A stretch of DNA of 57,932 bases from RI-153 sp963721725 (GTDB taxonomy: Bacteria > Chloroflexota > Anaerolineae > Caldilineales > Caldilineaceae). Positions 26,618 to 36,325 of the stretch are shown one piece after another. Under the pieces are notes generated by a model. The model made no database searches and was not told the origin of the DNA. It worked only from the letters and a program-made list of their open reading frames with translations. Made by a program: the position numbers and the translations under genes. How positions within the stretch are numbered: the stretch's first letter is position 1; each line of letters begins with the position of its first letter. Location of the stretch: contig CAVRLX010000023.1 in NCBI GenBank assembly GCA_963721725.1, positions 1-57,932 of the forward strand, given 5' to 3'.

Positions 26618-29597
26618 TCACTTCCCCAGCAACTGGCTGGCGTTATTGTAGGCCGAAGCCACAACGCTCCCACTCACCACAACGGTGTTGGTCACCTGAG
26701 AAGGGTGTTGCGGCGAAACCGGTTCTGCCATGACGATGGTTTGGGGGATGTCAGCATGGATGCGCAGTCCCTCCACCGCCAGGAGCATGGCCAGGGGTGG
26801 CTCTCGTCGACCACCTGCAGAGCATTGGAGGTTAGGCGGTCGGCCTGAATATCCCGGGTCAAGCGCTCGACTTCGTCGCTGGCGGCTACAGCGGTGGCCT
26901 CGGCGGCTGCGGCCAGGTCGGCCTGCTCTTTTGCCTCCGCTTCTGCGGTTACAGCAATGGCTCGATCTGCTTCAGCCTGGATTCTTGCTGTGGCCTCGGC
27001 CGTCGCCGCCGTCTCCGCATCTGCCTGGGCCACGACCGCGGTGGCTTGGGCGTTTCGCGCCACATCCGCCGACGCATTCGCCCCCCACCAGAACCAGCCA
27101 ACCAGCCCGATCACCAGGACAGCCAGGGCGAGTCCCCCGGCAAAGAGGCGGGATCGCTGTCGGGTGCGCTCGGCTTCGGTCTTCTCCTCCTCGGCCTGAG
27201 CCAGCGCATCTTTGCTGGCCGCCAATGGATCGGTGAGGGCCTAGCTGTGGCCCAGTTCGCGAGCGTAGTCGCTCCCCAGCCAGGCTTCGGCCTCCTGCAC
27301 CTCGTACTCGTCAAGCAGACCGCCACTGCGCTCCAGCCGCTCCCACTCGGCCACCTTTTCCTCCAGGCGGCGTCGGGTGCTCTCGGCCGCGCGGCTTCTC
27401 CCGGATCGACGTCTGCAGCAAGCCCCAGCCGCCGATCAGGGCCTCGTGGGAGATGTCCACTCGGCGGTCGCTGCCGTTCTCGTCGAGGCTGCCGCTCGTC
27501 GTGAGCAGGCGATTGTCTGTCAGGATACGCAGCGTCTCGTCGAAGAGAGCGGGGTCGTCGGCGCTGGCGCGCAGCTCGGCGGTGGTCTGCTGGCGACGGG
27601 TGTCGGCGCGGCCCGCCCCGAACTGGACCAGGCGCAGGAAGATACGGCGGGCAGGGGCTGGGCCGCAGCGGGCAGGTTGTGGTAGACCGCACCAGCGCGG
27701 CGGTCGATGGCCACGGCGATGCCGCTGCGGTTGCCCTCGGCCATGGCGGTGTAGGCGGTGAGTTTGAGTTGGCGGCGCTCGACCCGCTCCCAGAGCAGTA
27801 CCAGCGTCTCCTGAACGAGGGGCAGCACGCCCGCTTCGCCGGTGGCGTCCTTGATCAGGGCCACGGCCAGAGCTTCGTCTACGGTGACGCCGACGGCGGC
27901 AGCGGGCTGCACGATGGCATCCCAGCAGGTCGTCATCGCCCAGGGGCGTCAGTTCCAGGCGATTGGCCTTGACCCGCTCCCAGAGCGATCCCATGGCCAT
28001 GAGTTCGGGGTAGAAGTCGGCGCGCACGGTGAGCAGGATGTGCAGATCCGACGTGCCGATCAGGTCGTAGAGGGCGGTGAGGAATTGCGTGGCTTCGGTT
28101 TCGTCGGCGAGGGTGAAGACTTCTTCGAATTGGTCGACAACAAGGAGGGTGGAAGAATTGACGATTGATGATTGACGATTGACGATGGGGAGACTGTTGT
28201 CGGGTAGCTTGAGGAGTTGAACCAGGGCCGTGAACGGTGTCTGGCCGGGGCGCATGGATTTGACGGTCAGGTTGCCGTCTCCAAAGTGGCGGGAGCGCTT
28301 GAGGGCAGGGAGCAGGCCAGCGTAGACCAGGCTGGATTTGCCGCTGCCGCTGGGGCCGACCACGGTGAGGAAGGGGTGCTGGCGCAACCGGGCCACGCCA
28401 TCCTCGATTTCCCGGGTCACGGCCAAAGAAGCGGTCGGCCTGGTGCCTCGGTGAAGGGGCGCATGCCAGGGTAGGGGCAGTCGGGGGTGGGCAGCACCTC
28501 CACGACATCAAAGAGACGGTTGTCGGGCGAGCGGCTGAAGAGCACAGGAATGGCCCACTCGTCGCTGCCATTGGCGGCCAGCGCCACTCGCGCCTGGGTG
28601 AGGGCGGCGTCCACAGGGCGACCGGTGGCCAGGGCGGTGTAGAAGGTGCGCGTGAGGTCAATGGCCGCCCTGTCGGTGATCTCGGCCTGCATGGCCACGG
28701 CCGCGGGTACGCCTCCCTGTACCAGCGTCTGGGCCACGCCGGCAGAAAACGTTACCCTCGTCGGCGATGGCCCCCTCACAGGCGTTGAGGTAGACCAGGC
28801 GCAGCGACGAGTGGTTGTGCAGCAGCATGGCCAGCGATGAAGCAGGGACGGCGTGGCCCTGCCCGCGACCGTCCTCGAAGAGCAGCAGCCCCTGGCGCCC
28901 GTCCGGGTCGAAGAGGCCGTGGCCCACAAAGTGCAGCACGTGTACCGGCTCGCCCAGCAGCCGGGTACGCAGGGCATCGAAGGTGGGCGTCTGCAGCCGT
29001 TCCAGCACAACCTTGTCTCCGGCGGTGAGTGGCGCCAGGGCAGACTCCATCGCCGCCCACTCCTGCTCCACGTCCAGCGGGACATGGTCACGGGGGCTGG
29101 CCAGCACGGTCAGCACCGAAAGCGGCGGCTTCACCACGAGGGCTGGGGCGGGCGCGGGGCAGCGAGAGGTAACGCAGGATAGGACGGCGCTCGGAGAGGG
29201 CCAGGAAGTGCTGCTGCTGCGGGTCGAAGAGGATCTCCCAGGGCAGCGTGGCCAGTTCCACAGCGTCTTCGCTGAAGCGCAGGCGGATGCGCAGGGCGTG
29301 GCCCGCCCGCTCTGCCTCGGCCTGGCTGCTCACCAGCACGCTGTGCATCGCCTCCTGAAAGATAGCGTTGTAGAGTCGCCCGCCCAGGTCACGCAGGTTG
29401 GGCGATGGAGGGTGCGCACCCCGCCCTGGACCGGACACCATTGCCGCCCACCAGCCGCCCGATCTCCTGCGGGGAGAAGGGCAGGGCAAAGCTGCTCTCG
29501 GCGTCGCCACCGCTGGCGCTGATGACGTAGGCGCGATAGCCCTCCCGGCGCGGGTGATGAGCAGGTCGAAGTTGACAGCAGGGGACGCCTCAGGCAT
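26618..29597 (-). pseudogene. CHAT-domain protease fused to a STAND NTPase and a transmembrane region, multiply frameshifted
   Basis: Starts at 29597 (MPEASPAVNFDLLITRAG), the typical beta-rich leader of CHAT proteins. The caspase-like CHAT domain follows with HFVGHGLFD (catalytic His) and LNACEGA (catalytic Cys) at about 28930-28770. Then comes a STAND-type ATPase with Walker A GPSGSGKSS (about 28360) and Walker B LLVVDQFEEVF (about 28140), a helical region, one membrane segment (LFAGGLALAVLVIGLVGWFW, about 27110-27160) and a long A/E-rich coiled coil. The C-terminus ends in a short NTVVVSGSVVASAYN tail at 26618, without the WD40 repeats many homologues carry. At least six frame changes occur. 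Related proteins act in bacterial defence and regulated cell death; function here is inferred only. Confidence 0.7.
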
Positions 29598-29725
29598 AAA
29601 ATGCCCCTCCGGGCTGGTGAGCGCAGGCGATTGCGATGAAGGAGAGCGGTGGTGTGGCGACGCACGAGATTTGCAGAGGATGGCGCTACGATACCAGAAA
29701 GAAGGCCCAAAGGCAACTCAAATTT

Positions 29726-29826
29726 CTTAGGGCTGACGCAGTTCAACCTCCGGGAGGTGACCAGGAGATCTCTCGTCGGCTACTCTGGTATGGTCACCTC
29801 CCGGAGGGGTTGCGAAGTGCGTAACT
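29726..29826. repeat. MITE-like inverted repeat, second copy of the TTACGCA family
   Basis: Arms AACCTCCGGGAGGTGACCA (29745-29763) and its reverse complement with a two-base insertion (29791-29811) are separated by 27 bases. The outer edges read TTAGGGCTGACGCA and GCGAAGTGCGTAAC, matching the edges of the element at 5254-5353. It lies upstream of the CHAT gene. Confidence 0.6.
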
Positions 29827-29917
29827 TCTATTTCTGCAAACTTGTGGGGGTAAGTTGGCCAGTCGTGGGGCAAGAAACGCTAGACATTAATACTACGCTC
29901 TCTGCCACGGGCAGCGT

Positions 29918-30021
29918 TTACTCGGATAATGCGGACACATGGGCTGGCGTTCCCAGACGACGCAGCCAGGCGATCTGATCAAAATCGGTATCAAAGCTGG
30001 CAATGGCGGTAGAGGAGCGTT
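29918..30021 (-). pseudogene. C-terminal remnant of a PIN-domain toxin
   Basis: On the minus strand the frame reads TAIASFDTDFDQIAWLRRL and ends with TAA at 29918. This is the last beta strand and acidic pair of VapC-like PIN ribonucleases. The rest of the toxin is absent because the sequence upstream is the start of clpP. The remnant is clearly related, also at DNA level (GACGACGCAGCCA shared), to the PIN tail at 26277-26353. Confidence 0.55.
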
Positions 30022-30023
30022 GA

Positions 30024-30698
30024 ATGTTTAACCCAATGAATATTATCCCCACCGTCATCGAAAACACGGGCCGCGGGGAGCGTGCGTTTGATATCTATAG
30101 CATGTTGCTTAAGGAGCGCATTATCTTTTTGGGCATGCCCATTGATGATGATGTCGCCAATGTAATTGTGGCACAGTTGCTCTATCTCAACTCCGCTGAC
30201 CCCAACCAGCCCATCCAGTTGTTCATCCACAGCCCGGGTGGCGCTGTCTATTCTGGACTAGCGATCTATGACACCATGCAGATGATTGACGCGCCTGTGC
30301 ATACGTTTGCTGTGGGCGTCACCGCCAGCATGGGGACCGTGTTATTGGCGGCGGGCCAGAAGGGCAAACGCTATGCCCTGCCCCACGCCACCATCCACAT
30401 GCACCCGGCCAGCAGCGGCTCCCAGGGCTACACCGAAGATGTGCGTATTGCCTTCCGCGAACAGGAACGCATCCAGACGCAGTTATTCTATCTCATGTCC
30501 AAGCACACAGGCCGCCACTGGAAAGAGATTGAACATCTTTTCGAGCGCGACCGCTACATGAACGTTTTTGAGGCCAAAGAGTATGGGTTAATCGACGAAG
30601 TGCTGGGCAACACCGACGATGTGGTGACCATGAAAGACGGTCAAATGCAGGTGCCGCAGGCGAACGGCACCCAGAATGGAACCGAAGCAGCGTCATAA
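30024..30698 (+). CDS. clpP: ATP-dependent Clp protease proteolytic subunit
   Basis: ClpP is the serine-protease barrel that degrades proteins fed by ClpX or ClpA/C ATPases. The 224-residue protein starts at 30024 after GAGGAG. The triad is visible with the standard spacing: Ser102 in VTASMGT, His127 in IHMHPASSG and Asp176 in FERDRYM. HSPGGAVYSGLAIYDTM is the oligomer-stabilising region. The residue before the catalytic motif is Thr instead of the common Gln/Leu, and HMHP replaces the usual HQP, so this could be a secondary ClpP paralogue. No clpX or tig neighbour is present. The C-terminal 20 residues are polar and probably disordered. Confidence 0.92.
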   Translation: MFNPMNIIPTVIENTGRGERAFDIYSMLLKERIIFLGMPIDDDVANVIVAQLLYLNSADPNQPIQLFIHSPGGAVYSGLAIYDTMQMIDAPVHTFAVGVTASMGTVLLAAGQKGKRYALPHATIHMHPASSGSQGYTEDVRIAFREQERIQTQLFYLMSKHTGRHWKEIEHLFERDRYMNVFEAKEYGLIDEVLGNTDDVVTMKDGQMQVPQANGTQNGTEAAS

Positions 30699-30707
30699 TC
30701 CGCTGTG

Positions 30708-30754
30708 AAAAACGCCCTGCCAGCACATTTCTCGTACTGGCAGGGCGTTTTTTT
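30708..30754 (+). terminator. Strong intrinsic terminator after clpP
   Basis: AAAAACGCCCTGCCAG (30708-30723) pairs with CTGGCAGGGCGTTTTT (30737-30752) and is followed by more T. This is a textbook factor-independent terminator. The A run on the left makes it potentially bidirectional, serving the convergent trans-sulfuration gene too. Confidence 0.9.
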
Positions 30755-30813
30755 ATGCCCGATTGGACGACAAAAATGTTAGCGAGCCGGATTTTTGTCC
30801 CAGAGATGGGGCA

Positions 30814-32008
30814 TTATACGATGCCTCCCCGCCCCTCCACGGCCACCGAATCGGCCAGCGCTTCTTCCAGATCGGCAATGAGATCGGCGGGATGTTCCAG
30901 CCCCACCGAGACACGCAACAAGTTTTTGGGCGTCTTGCTGGTTGGCCCTTCCACCGAAGCGCGATGCTCGATTAAGCTTTCTACGCCGCCCAGACTGGTG
31001 GCTTGGGTAAAGATCTGCGTGCGGCTTGCCACTCGGCGCGCGTTTTGCTCGCCGCTGTGTAGCGCATCTGGGCAGACCTCAAACGAGAGCATGCCGCCAA
31101 AGCCGCCGCGCATCTGACGGGTCGCGATGGCGTGGCCGGGGTGATCAGGCAGCCCGGGATAGTGAACTTTGCAAACCCGTGGGTGTTGATGCAGAAAGTC
31201 CGCCACCTGCGCCGCGTTTTCACAGTGGCCGCGCATCCGATAGGGCAGTGTGCGCATACCACGCAACAACAGCCAGCAATCGAAGGCCGAAGGCACCGCC
31301 CCGCCGCTCTTTTGGATGGTGTGGATGCGGTCAAAAAATGCGTCGTGTTCACGAGCGATCAGCGCGCCGCCCAGCAGATCACTGTGTCCGCCCAGATATT
31401 TGGTGGTGGAGTGCATCGCCAGATCTGCGCCCAACTCCAGTGTGCGCTGCAAAATAGGCGTGGGCCACGTGGCATCACAGGCACAGACCGCGCCCCACGC
31501 TGTGCGCCAGTTCGGCCACAGCGGCCACATCGGTGATCTTGAGCAGCGGGTTGGACGGCGTTTCAATCCAGACGAGCTTGGTGGTGGGCCGCAACGCTGC
31601 CCGCACGGCGTCCAGATCGGTCATGTCCACAACGTTGTAGGCCAGCCCCCACGGTTGAAAGATCTGTTCGATCATCACCCGTGTACCATAGTAAATATCA
31701 TCGGGGACCAGGGCATGATCACCGGGGCGCAGGGCTTGAAAGACGCTCATAATCGCGGCCATGCCCGACGCAAAGCTGGCCGCGCACTTGCCCCCTTCCA
31801 GCGCGCACAGCGCATCTTCCAGCGCTTGCCGGTTGGGATTGGCCGCCCGGCTATACGAATAGCCGCTGGGATAGCTGCCATCTTCCGCACGCGCAAAAGT
31901 AGTCGATAGATGGATCGGCGGCATTACGGCCCCGGTTGTCGAATCAATTGTTTTGCCAGCGTGGATCGCAAGCGTTTCCACACGCCATTTCCGATCGGGT
32001 TGGGTCAT
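30814..32008 (-). pseudogene. Cystathionine gamma-synthase/gamma-lyase-type PLP enzyme, one frameshift
   Basis: The start at 32008 (MTQPDRKWRVETLAIHAGK) has AAAGGA upstream; an earlier in-frame start has none. The first frame contains the PLP-binding Tyr/Arg region SYSRAANPNRQALE and ASFASGMAAI and stops after ELAHSVG. An extra CG near 31490 explains this; the next frame continues VCACDATWPTPILQR and holds the PLP lysine in HSTTKYLGGHSD. The C-terminus has SLGGVESLIEHRAS, whose Glu position favours synthase/lyase enzymes. About 397 residues, normal. It acts in methionine-cysteine interconversion; synthase and lyase cannot be separated by eye. Confidence 0.88.
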
Positions 32009-32260
32009 TGCAAAGGTCCTTTGTGGGTAAATAGGATGTCTACGCCCATTATACATAGTTACCCCAGAAGTTGAACCTTTCGGGAAAAGTCCACCTTCTT
32101 TTCTCACTTTTCAACATCTTCACGATGACGCAAGGTTTTGAAAGGTCTGAAAAGAAGGAAATTTATCCGATCTGTGGTAAAGTCCCCAGGCTGCTTAGGG
32201 CTGGCTGCGCTGTGTCTCCCCTGTTAGCAGTCATTATGAACTATCATGATAGGACTGTGC

Positions 32261-33742
32261 ATGTCTCTTTCTCGTCTTCAAACCGAATGGTTCGGGAACA
32301 TCCGCGGCGATCTGCTGTCGGGAATGGTGGTGGCGTTGGCGCTGATCCCAGAAGCCATTGCCTTTTCGATTATTGCCGGCGTTGATCCCAAAGTCGGCCT
32401 CTACGCTTCGTTTTGTATCGCCGTGGTCATTGCCTTTGTGGGCGGACGACCGGGCATGATCTCCGCTGCCACAGGCGCAATGGCGCTGGTGATGGTGACA
32501 CTGGTGCGCAATCATGGCCTGGACTATCTGTTGGCGGCCACGATTCTCACGGGCATTTTGCAGATCCTGGCCGGGGTCTTTAAGCTGGGTACGCTGCTGC
32601 GTTTCGTCTCGCGCTCGGTGATGACGGGCTTTGTCAACGCCCTTGCCATTTTGATCTTCATGGCCCAATTACCGGAGTTTAACGGCGCAAACTGGGTCGT
32701 CTATGCGATGGTGGCGGCGGGGCTGGCGATTATCTACCTTTTCCCCTATGTCACCAAAGCCGTGCCCTCGCCGCTGATTGCCATTATCGTGCTGACGGTC
32801 TTTAGCATCTTCATGGGGTTGGAGATTCGCACCGTGGGCGACATGGGCGAACTGCCCAGCAGTTTCCCCCTCTTCCTCTTGCCCAACATCCCGCTGACCT
32901 GGGAGACGCTGGCGATTATCTTCCCCTATGCGGCGACGCTGGCCGTGGTGGGGCTGCTGGAATCGCTGATGACGGCGGTGATTGTGGATGATCTGACCGA
33001 CACGCCCAGCGCCAAGAATCAGGAATGCACCGGGCAGGGCATCGCCAATATTGTGGCAGGTTTCTTTGGCGGCATGGCTGGCTGTGCCATGATCGGCCAA
33101 TCGGTGATCAACGTGAAATCGGGCGGGCGCGGGCGGCTTTCCACGCTTTTCGCTGGCAGCTTTCTGCTCTTTTTAATTCTGGTGTTGGGCGATCTTGTGC
33201 GCCAGATCCCCATGGCGGCGCTGGTGGCGGTGATGATCATGGTCTCCATCGGCACGTTTAGCTGGTCGTCGATTAAGAACCTGGCCGTACATCCCAAAAG
33301 CTCTAGCTTGGTGATGATTACCACTGTGGTGGTCGTGGTGTTGACGCATAATTTAGCCCAGGGTGTGGCGGTGGGCGTGCTGATGAGCGCGATCTTCTTT
33401 GCCCGTAAAGTTTCGCGACTGGTGGCTGTGGAATCAACCCTTTCTGAGGATGGCAACCAGCGCGTGTATAAGGTGTACGGTCAGCTTTTCTTTGCCTCCG
33501 CCGATCAATTTCTGGCAAGTTTCGATTTCAAAGAGGTGATCGAGCAGGTGGTAATTGACGTAAGCGACGCCCATTTGTGGGATCTTACGTCGGTGGGAGC
33601 GCTGGATAAAGTGGTGGTTAAGTTCCGCCGCGAGGGAGCGGGTGTGGAGATAGTCGGGATGAACGCAGCCAGCGCCACGATTGTGGACAAACTCGCTATT
33701 TATGACAAAGCCGACGGGCTTGAACTCATGATGAAACATTGA
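32261..33742 (+). CDS. SulP-family inorganic anion transporter with C-terminal STAS domain
   Basis: An intact protein of 493 residues. The start at 32261 is preferred because AGGA lies seven bases upstream; an ATG at 32246 has no site. About 10-12 hydrophobic helices span residues 15-395, with the SulP signature in ALIPEAIAFSIIAGVDPKVGLYAS and the NQECTGQGIANIVAGFFGG motif before helix 8. The last 100 residues form a STAS domain (VVIDVSDAHLWDLTSVGALD). Substrates of the family include sulfate, bicarbonate and other anions. The next gene, a universal stress protein, starts 8 bases later, so they form an operon. Confidence 0.92.
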   Translation: MSLSRLQTEWFGNIRGDLLSGMVVALALIPEAIAFSIIAGVDPKVGLYASFCIAVVIAFVGGRPGMISAATGAMALVMVTLVRNHGLDYLLAATILTGILQILAGVFKLGTLLRFVSRSVMTGFVNALAILIFMAQLPEFNGANWVVYAMVAAGLAIIYLFPYVTKAVPSPLIAIIVLTVFSIFMGLEIRTVGDMGELPSSFPLFLLPNIPLTWETLAIIFPYAATLAVVGLLESLMTAVIVDDLTDTPSAKNQECTGQGIANIVAGFFGGMAGCAMIGQSVINVKSGGRGRLSTLFAGSFLLFLILVLGDLVRQIPMAALVAVMIMVSIGTFSWSSIKNLAVHPKSSSLVMITTVVVVVLTHNLAQGVAVGVLMSAIFFARKVSRLVAVESTLSEDGNQRVYKVYGQLFFASADQFLASFDFKEVIEQVVIDVSDAHLWDLTSVGALDKVVVKFRREGAGVEIVGMNAASATIVDKLAIYDKADGLELMMKH

Positions 33743-33750
33743 GGTGACCG

Positions 33751-34624
33751 ATGACTATGCAAGCTCACTCTATTCTAGCCTGTGTTGATGGGTCGATCTA
33801 TACCGATAGCGTCTGTGCCCATGCAGCCTGGGCCAGCCAACGCCTGCAGCGCGCCTGTGCGCCTGCTGCACGTTCAAGCGCCCCGCACCGATTATTATTA
33901 TGCCATGCCCACCGATCTTAGCGGGGCGATTGGGCTGGGGGCCAGGAGTGCGCTGCTCAAACAGCTTATCGAGATGGAAGAAGAGCAGGCCAAACTCGAC
34001 CATCAAAAGGGCAAGCTTTTTCTCGATCATGCCAGGGCACAGCTTGCCGACGCAGGTGTCGAGAGCGTGGAGACATTACATCGCCGCGGCGCGCTGGTGG
34101 AAAGCATCAGCGAGTTGGAAGGTTCGACCCAATTAATCGTGCTGGGCAAGCGCGGCGAACACGCCGACTTTGCCAAATTGCATCTTGGCTCGAATTTGGA
34201 GCGTGTGGTGCGTGCGGCGCACAAACCTGTCTTGGTGGCGGCGCGCAGTTTCAAGCCGATCAACAAGTTTGTCATCGCCTATGACGGCGGCACCAGCACG
34301 CGCAAAGCCGTGGACTATATCGCCCACAACTCGTTGCTGCGCGGGCTGGCCTGTCATCTGCTCAAAGTGGGCGATGATACCGATGGGAATCGGCGCGATT
34401 TGGCCGAGGCCACGGCGACATTAGAGGGGAGCGGTTTCAACGTGCAAGCCAGTTTGCAAGAAGGCAACGCCGACGATGTCATCGCCGATTACGTCAAGAA
34501 CCAGGGCATGGATCTGCTGATCATGGGGGCCTACGGTCATTCGCACATCCGCACGCTGATTATCGGCAGCACGACCAGCGACATGCTGCGCTCTTGCCCG
34601 ATTCCCGTGCTGATGTTCCGCTAA
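33751..34624 (+). pseudogene. Tandem UspA universal stress protein, one frameshift
   Basis: The true start is the ATG at 33751 (MTMQAHSILACVDGSIYTD), eight bases after the SulP stop and preceded by GAGGTG. The frame changes near 33855, after ASQRLQRA, to PVRLLHVQAPRTDYYY and runs to 34624. Two Usp domains are present (about 1-150 and 160-290). The second ends with IMGAYGHSHIRTLIIGSTT, the ATP-binding G-x2-G-x9-G-(S/T) motif; the first has VLGKRGEHADFAKLHLGSN. Usp proteins bind ATP and modulate partners under stress. Coupling to SulP suggests regulation of the transporter. Confidence 0.85.
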
Positions 34625-34710
34625 AAGATGATGGACCGGGGACGATGGACGAAGGGCTTGAGCCAGGCTGGTGAAGTTGCTTCGTCTTTCGTCCCCGGTC
34701 TTTCGTCAAA
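34625..34710. repeat. GACGA-rich hairpin repeat
   Basis: ATGGACCGGGGACGATGGAC on the left pairs with GTCTTTCGTCCCCGGTC on the right in an imperfect stem. It belongs to the dispersed GACGA hairpins seen at 15277, 16529 and 51221. Confidence 0.5.
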
Positions 34711-34733
34711 ACTCTACACTCTATAAAAACCTG

Positions 34734-35198
34734 ATGCTTCCCTTCGACTACTCACTTGATTTCGACAACATCGACTTCCGCAAGCACCCTGAACGCTATC
34801 GCATCGGCCGCGGCGAACAGGGCGTGCTCATGGTGGAGCCGTACAAAAGCGAGATTTTGCCTCACTGGCGCTTCAAAACACCCGACATTGCCCAGGAATC
34901 CGCCGATAAAATTTATGCCATGTTTCTGGAGTACAAAGCTCAGGGCGATTTCGTGGGCATGGACATGGCGCGCAAGTTTTTGCAGATGGGCTATACGCGG
35001 TCGCGGCGCTACGCCAATCACAAGTCTGGGCAAAAATATGCCGAAGACGGCGAAACCGTCTTGCCGCGTGAGGTTGACCCGGTCAAAGCCGAGTCGGCGC
35101 GCATCTTCCAGGAGAAGTGGAAACTGGCCCGCGAGGATGAGGACTATTTACAGATGAAGCAGCAGCATCGGGAACAATTCGAGAACGTGGATGCTTGA
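34734..35198 (+). CDS. DUF4385-domain protein
   Basis: An intact protein of 154 residues. Start at 34734 (MLPFDYSLDFDNIDFRKHP), where family members begin; an earlier ATG at 34671 lies inside the hairpin repeat. The conserved stretches RIGRGEQGVLMVEPYKSEI, LPHWRFKTPDIA and DMARKFLQMGYTRSRRYANH identify DUF4385. The function is unknown; the Lys/Arg-rich segments suggest nucleic-acid contact, but this is a guess. The following kinase gene overlaps it by 8 bases, so the two are translated together. Confidence 0.85.
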   Translation: MLPFDYSLDFDNIDFRKHPERYRIGRGEQGVLMVEPYKSEILPHWRFKTPDIAQESADKIYAMFLEYKAQGDFVGMDMARKFLQMGYTRSRRYANHKSGQKYAEDGETVLPREVDPVKAESARIFQEKWKLAREDEDYLQMKQQHREQFENVDA

Positions 35199-36210
35199 AA
35201 AACCCGCTCTCCCCGACCAAGCCCTGCTCACAACGCTACACGATGCCTATGCCATTGACGCCGACGATCTCACCTTTCTGCCCATCGGCGCCGATCCCAA
35301 CGCGGCGGTCTATCGGGCGGTGGCTGGGGAGACGGTCTACTTTGTAAACTGCGCGGCGGCCATTTTGACGAAACATCCGTCACCCTGCCCCGCTGGCTAC
35401 ACGATCAGGGGCTGGCGCAGATTATCCCACCCCTCCCCACCACAAACGGCACGTTGTGGGCACACTGCGACCGCTTCACCCTCATGGTCTACCCCTTTGT
35501 GGCGGGGCGCAACGGCTACGAAGTTGGCCTCTCCGCGCAGCACTGGCACACGTTTGGACAGGCGATCCAAAGGCTACACACCATTCCTGTGCCGCCGGCC
35601 ATCACCCAGCAGATCCCACATGAAACGTATAGTCCACACGGACACGAGCGCGTTCGTCACTTTCTCTCCCAGTTAGAGGATGATGATTTTTTCGATGACG
35701 TTGCGGCCCAATTGGTCACTTTTTTACGCGCGAAACAGGCACAAACCCTCGATTTGGTTGAGCGCGCCGAGCAATGTGCCCAGATGTTGCAACAGCGTGG
35801 CGCTGACTTCGTGGTCTGCCATTCAGATCTACACGCTGGCAACCTCTTAATCGACGGGAACGATCATCTCTTTATTGTCGATCTGGGACAATCCCATCCT
35901 GGCTCCCAAAGAGCGCGATCTCATGTTCCCCGGTGGCGGGCAGGGTTTCCGCGGCCAACCGCCCGAAGCTGAGGAAACGCTTTTCTATGCGGGGTACGGC
36001 GCGGCTGACATTGATCCTGTGGCGCTGGCCTATTACCGCTACGAACGCATCATCCAAGATATCGCCGTTTACTGTGAGCAACTCTTGACCTCGGCGGCAG
36101 GCGGCGCAGATCGGGCGGAGTCATTGCACTATTTACAATCGAATTACCAGCCCAACGGGACAATTGATCTCGCCTACACAGCGGCTCGAAGTCACCCTCC
36201 CTACCAATAG
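35191..36210 (+). pseudogene. APH-family phosphotransferase, two or more frameshifts
   Basis: Starts at 35191 inside the end of the DUF4385 gene. The N-lobe (LPIGADPNAAVYRAVAGETV) is readable, then the frame changes near 35370 to TLPRWLHDQGLAQIIPPL. The catalytic loop is clear: VVCHSDLHAGNLLID, with the Asp and Asn of the Brenner motif. Near 35884 an extra base separates IVD from WDNPILAPKERDLMF, the metal-binding D-x-D/N region. The C-terminus ends at 36210. About 338 residues. Members phosphorylate aminoglycosides, homoserine, choline or fructosamines; the substrate is unknown here. The coupling to DUF4385 is the best clue to its role. Confidence 0.75.
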
Positions 36211-36325
36211 CGGGCACGATTCCCCCCGCAGGTAGGACGAAATTTTTCTTAGATCCGTGTAAAGTGACTCGCAAAGGTACGATCCTTTACGGGCCACTTG
36301 ATCACGTGAACAGAGGGAGATTTCC

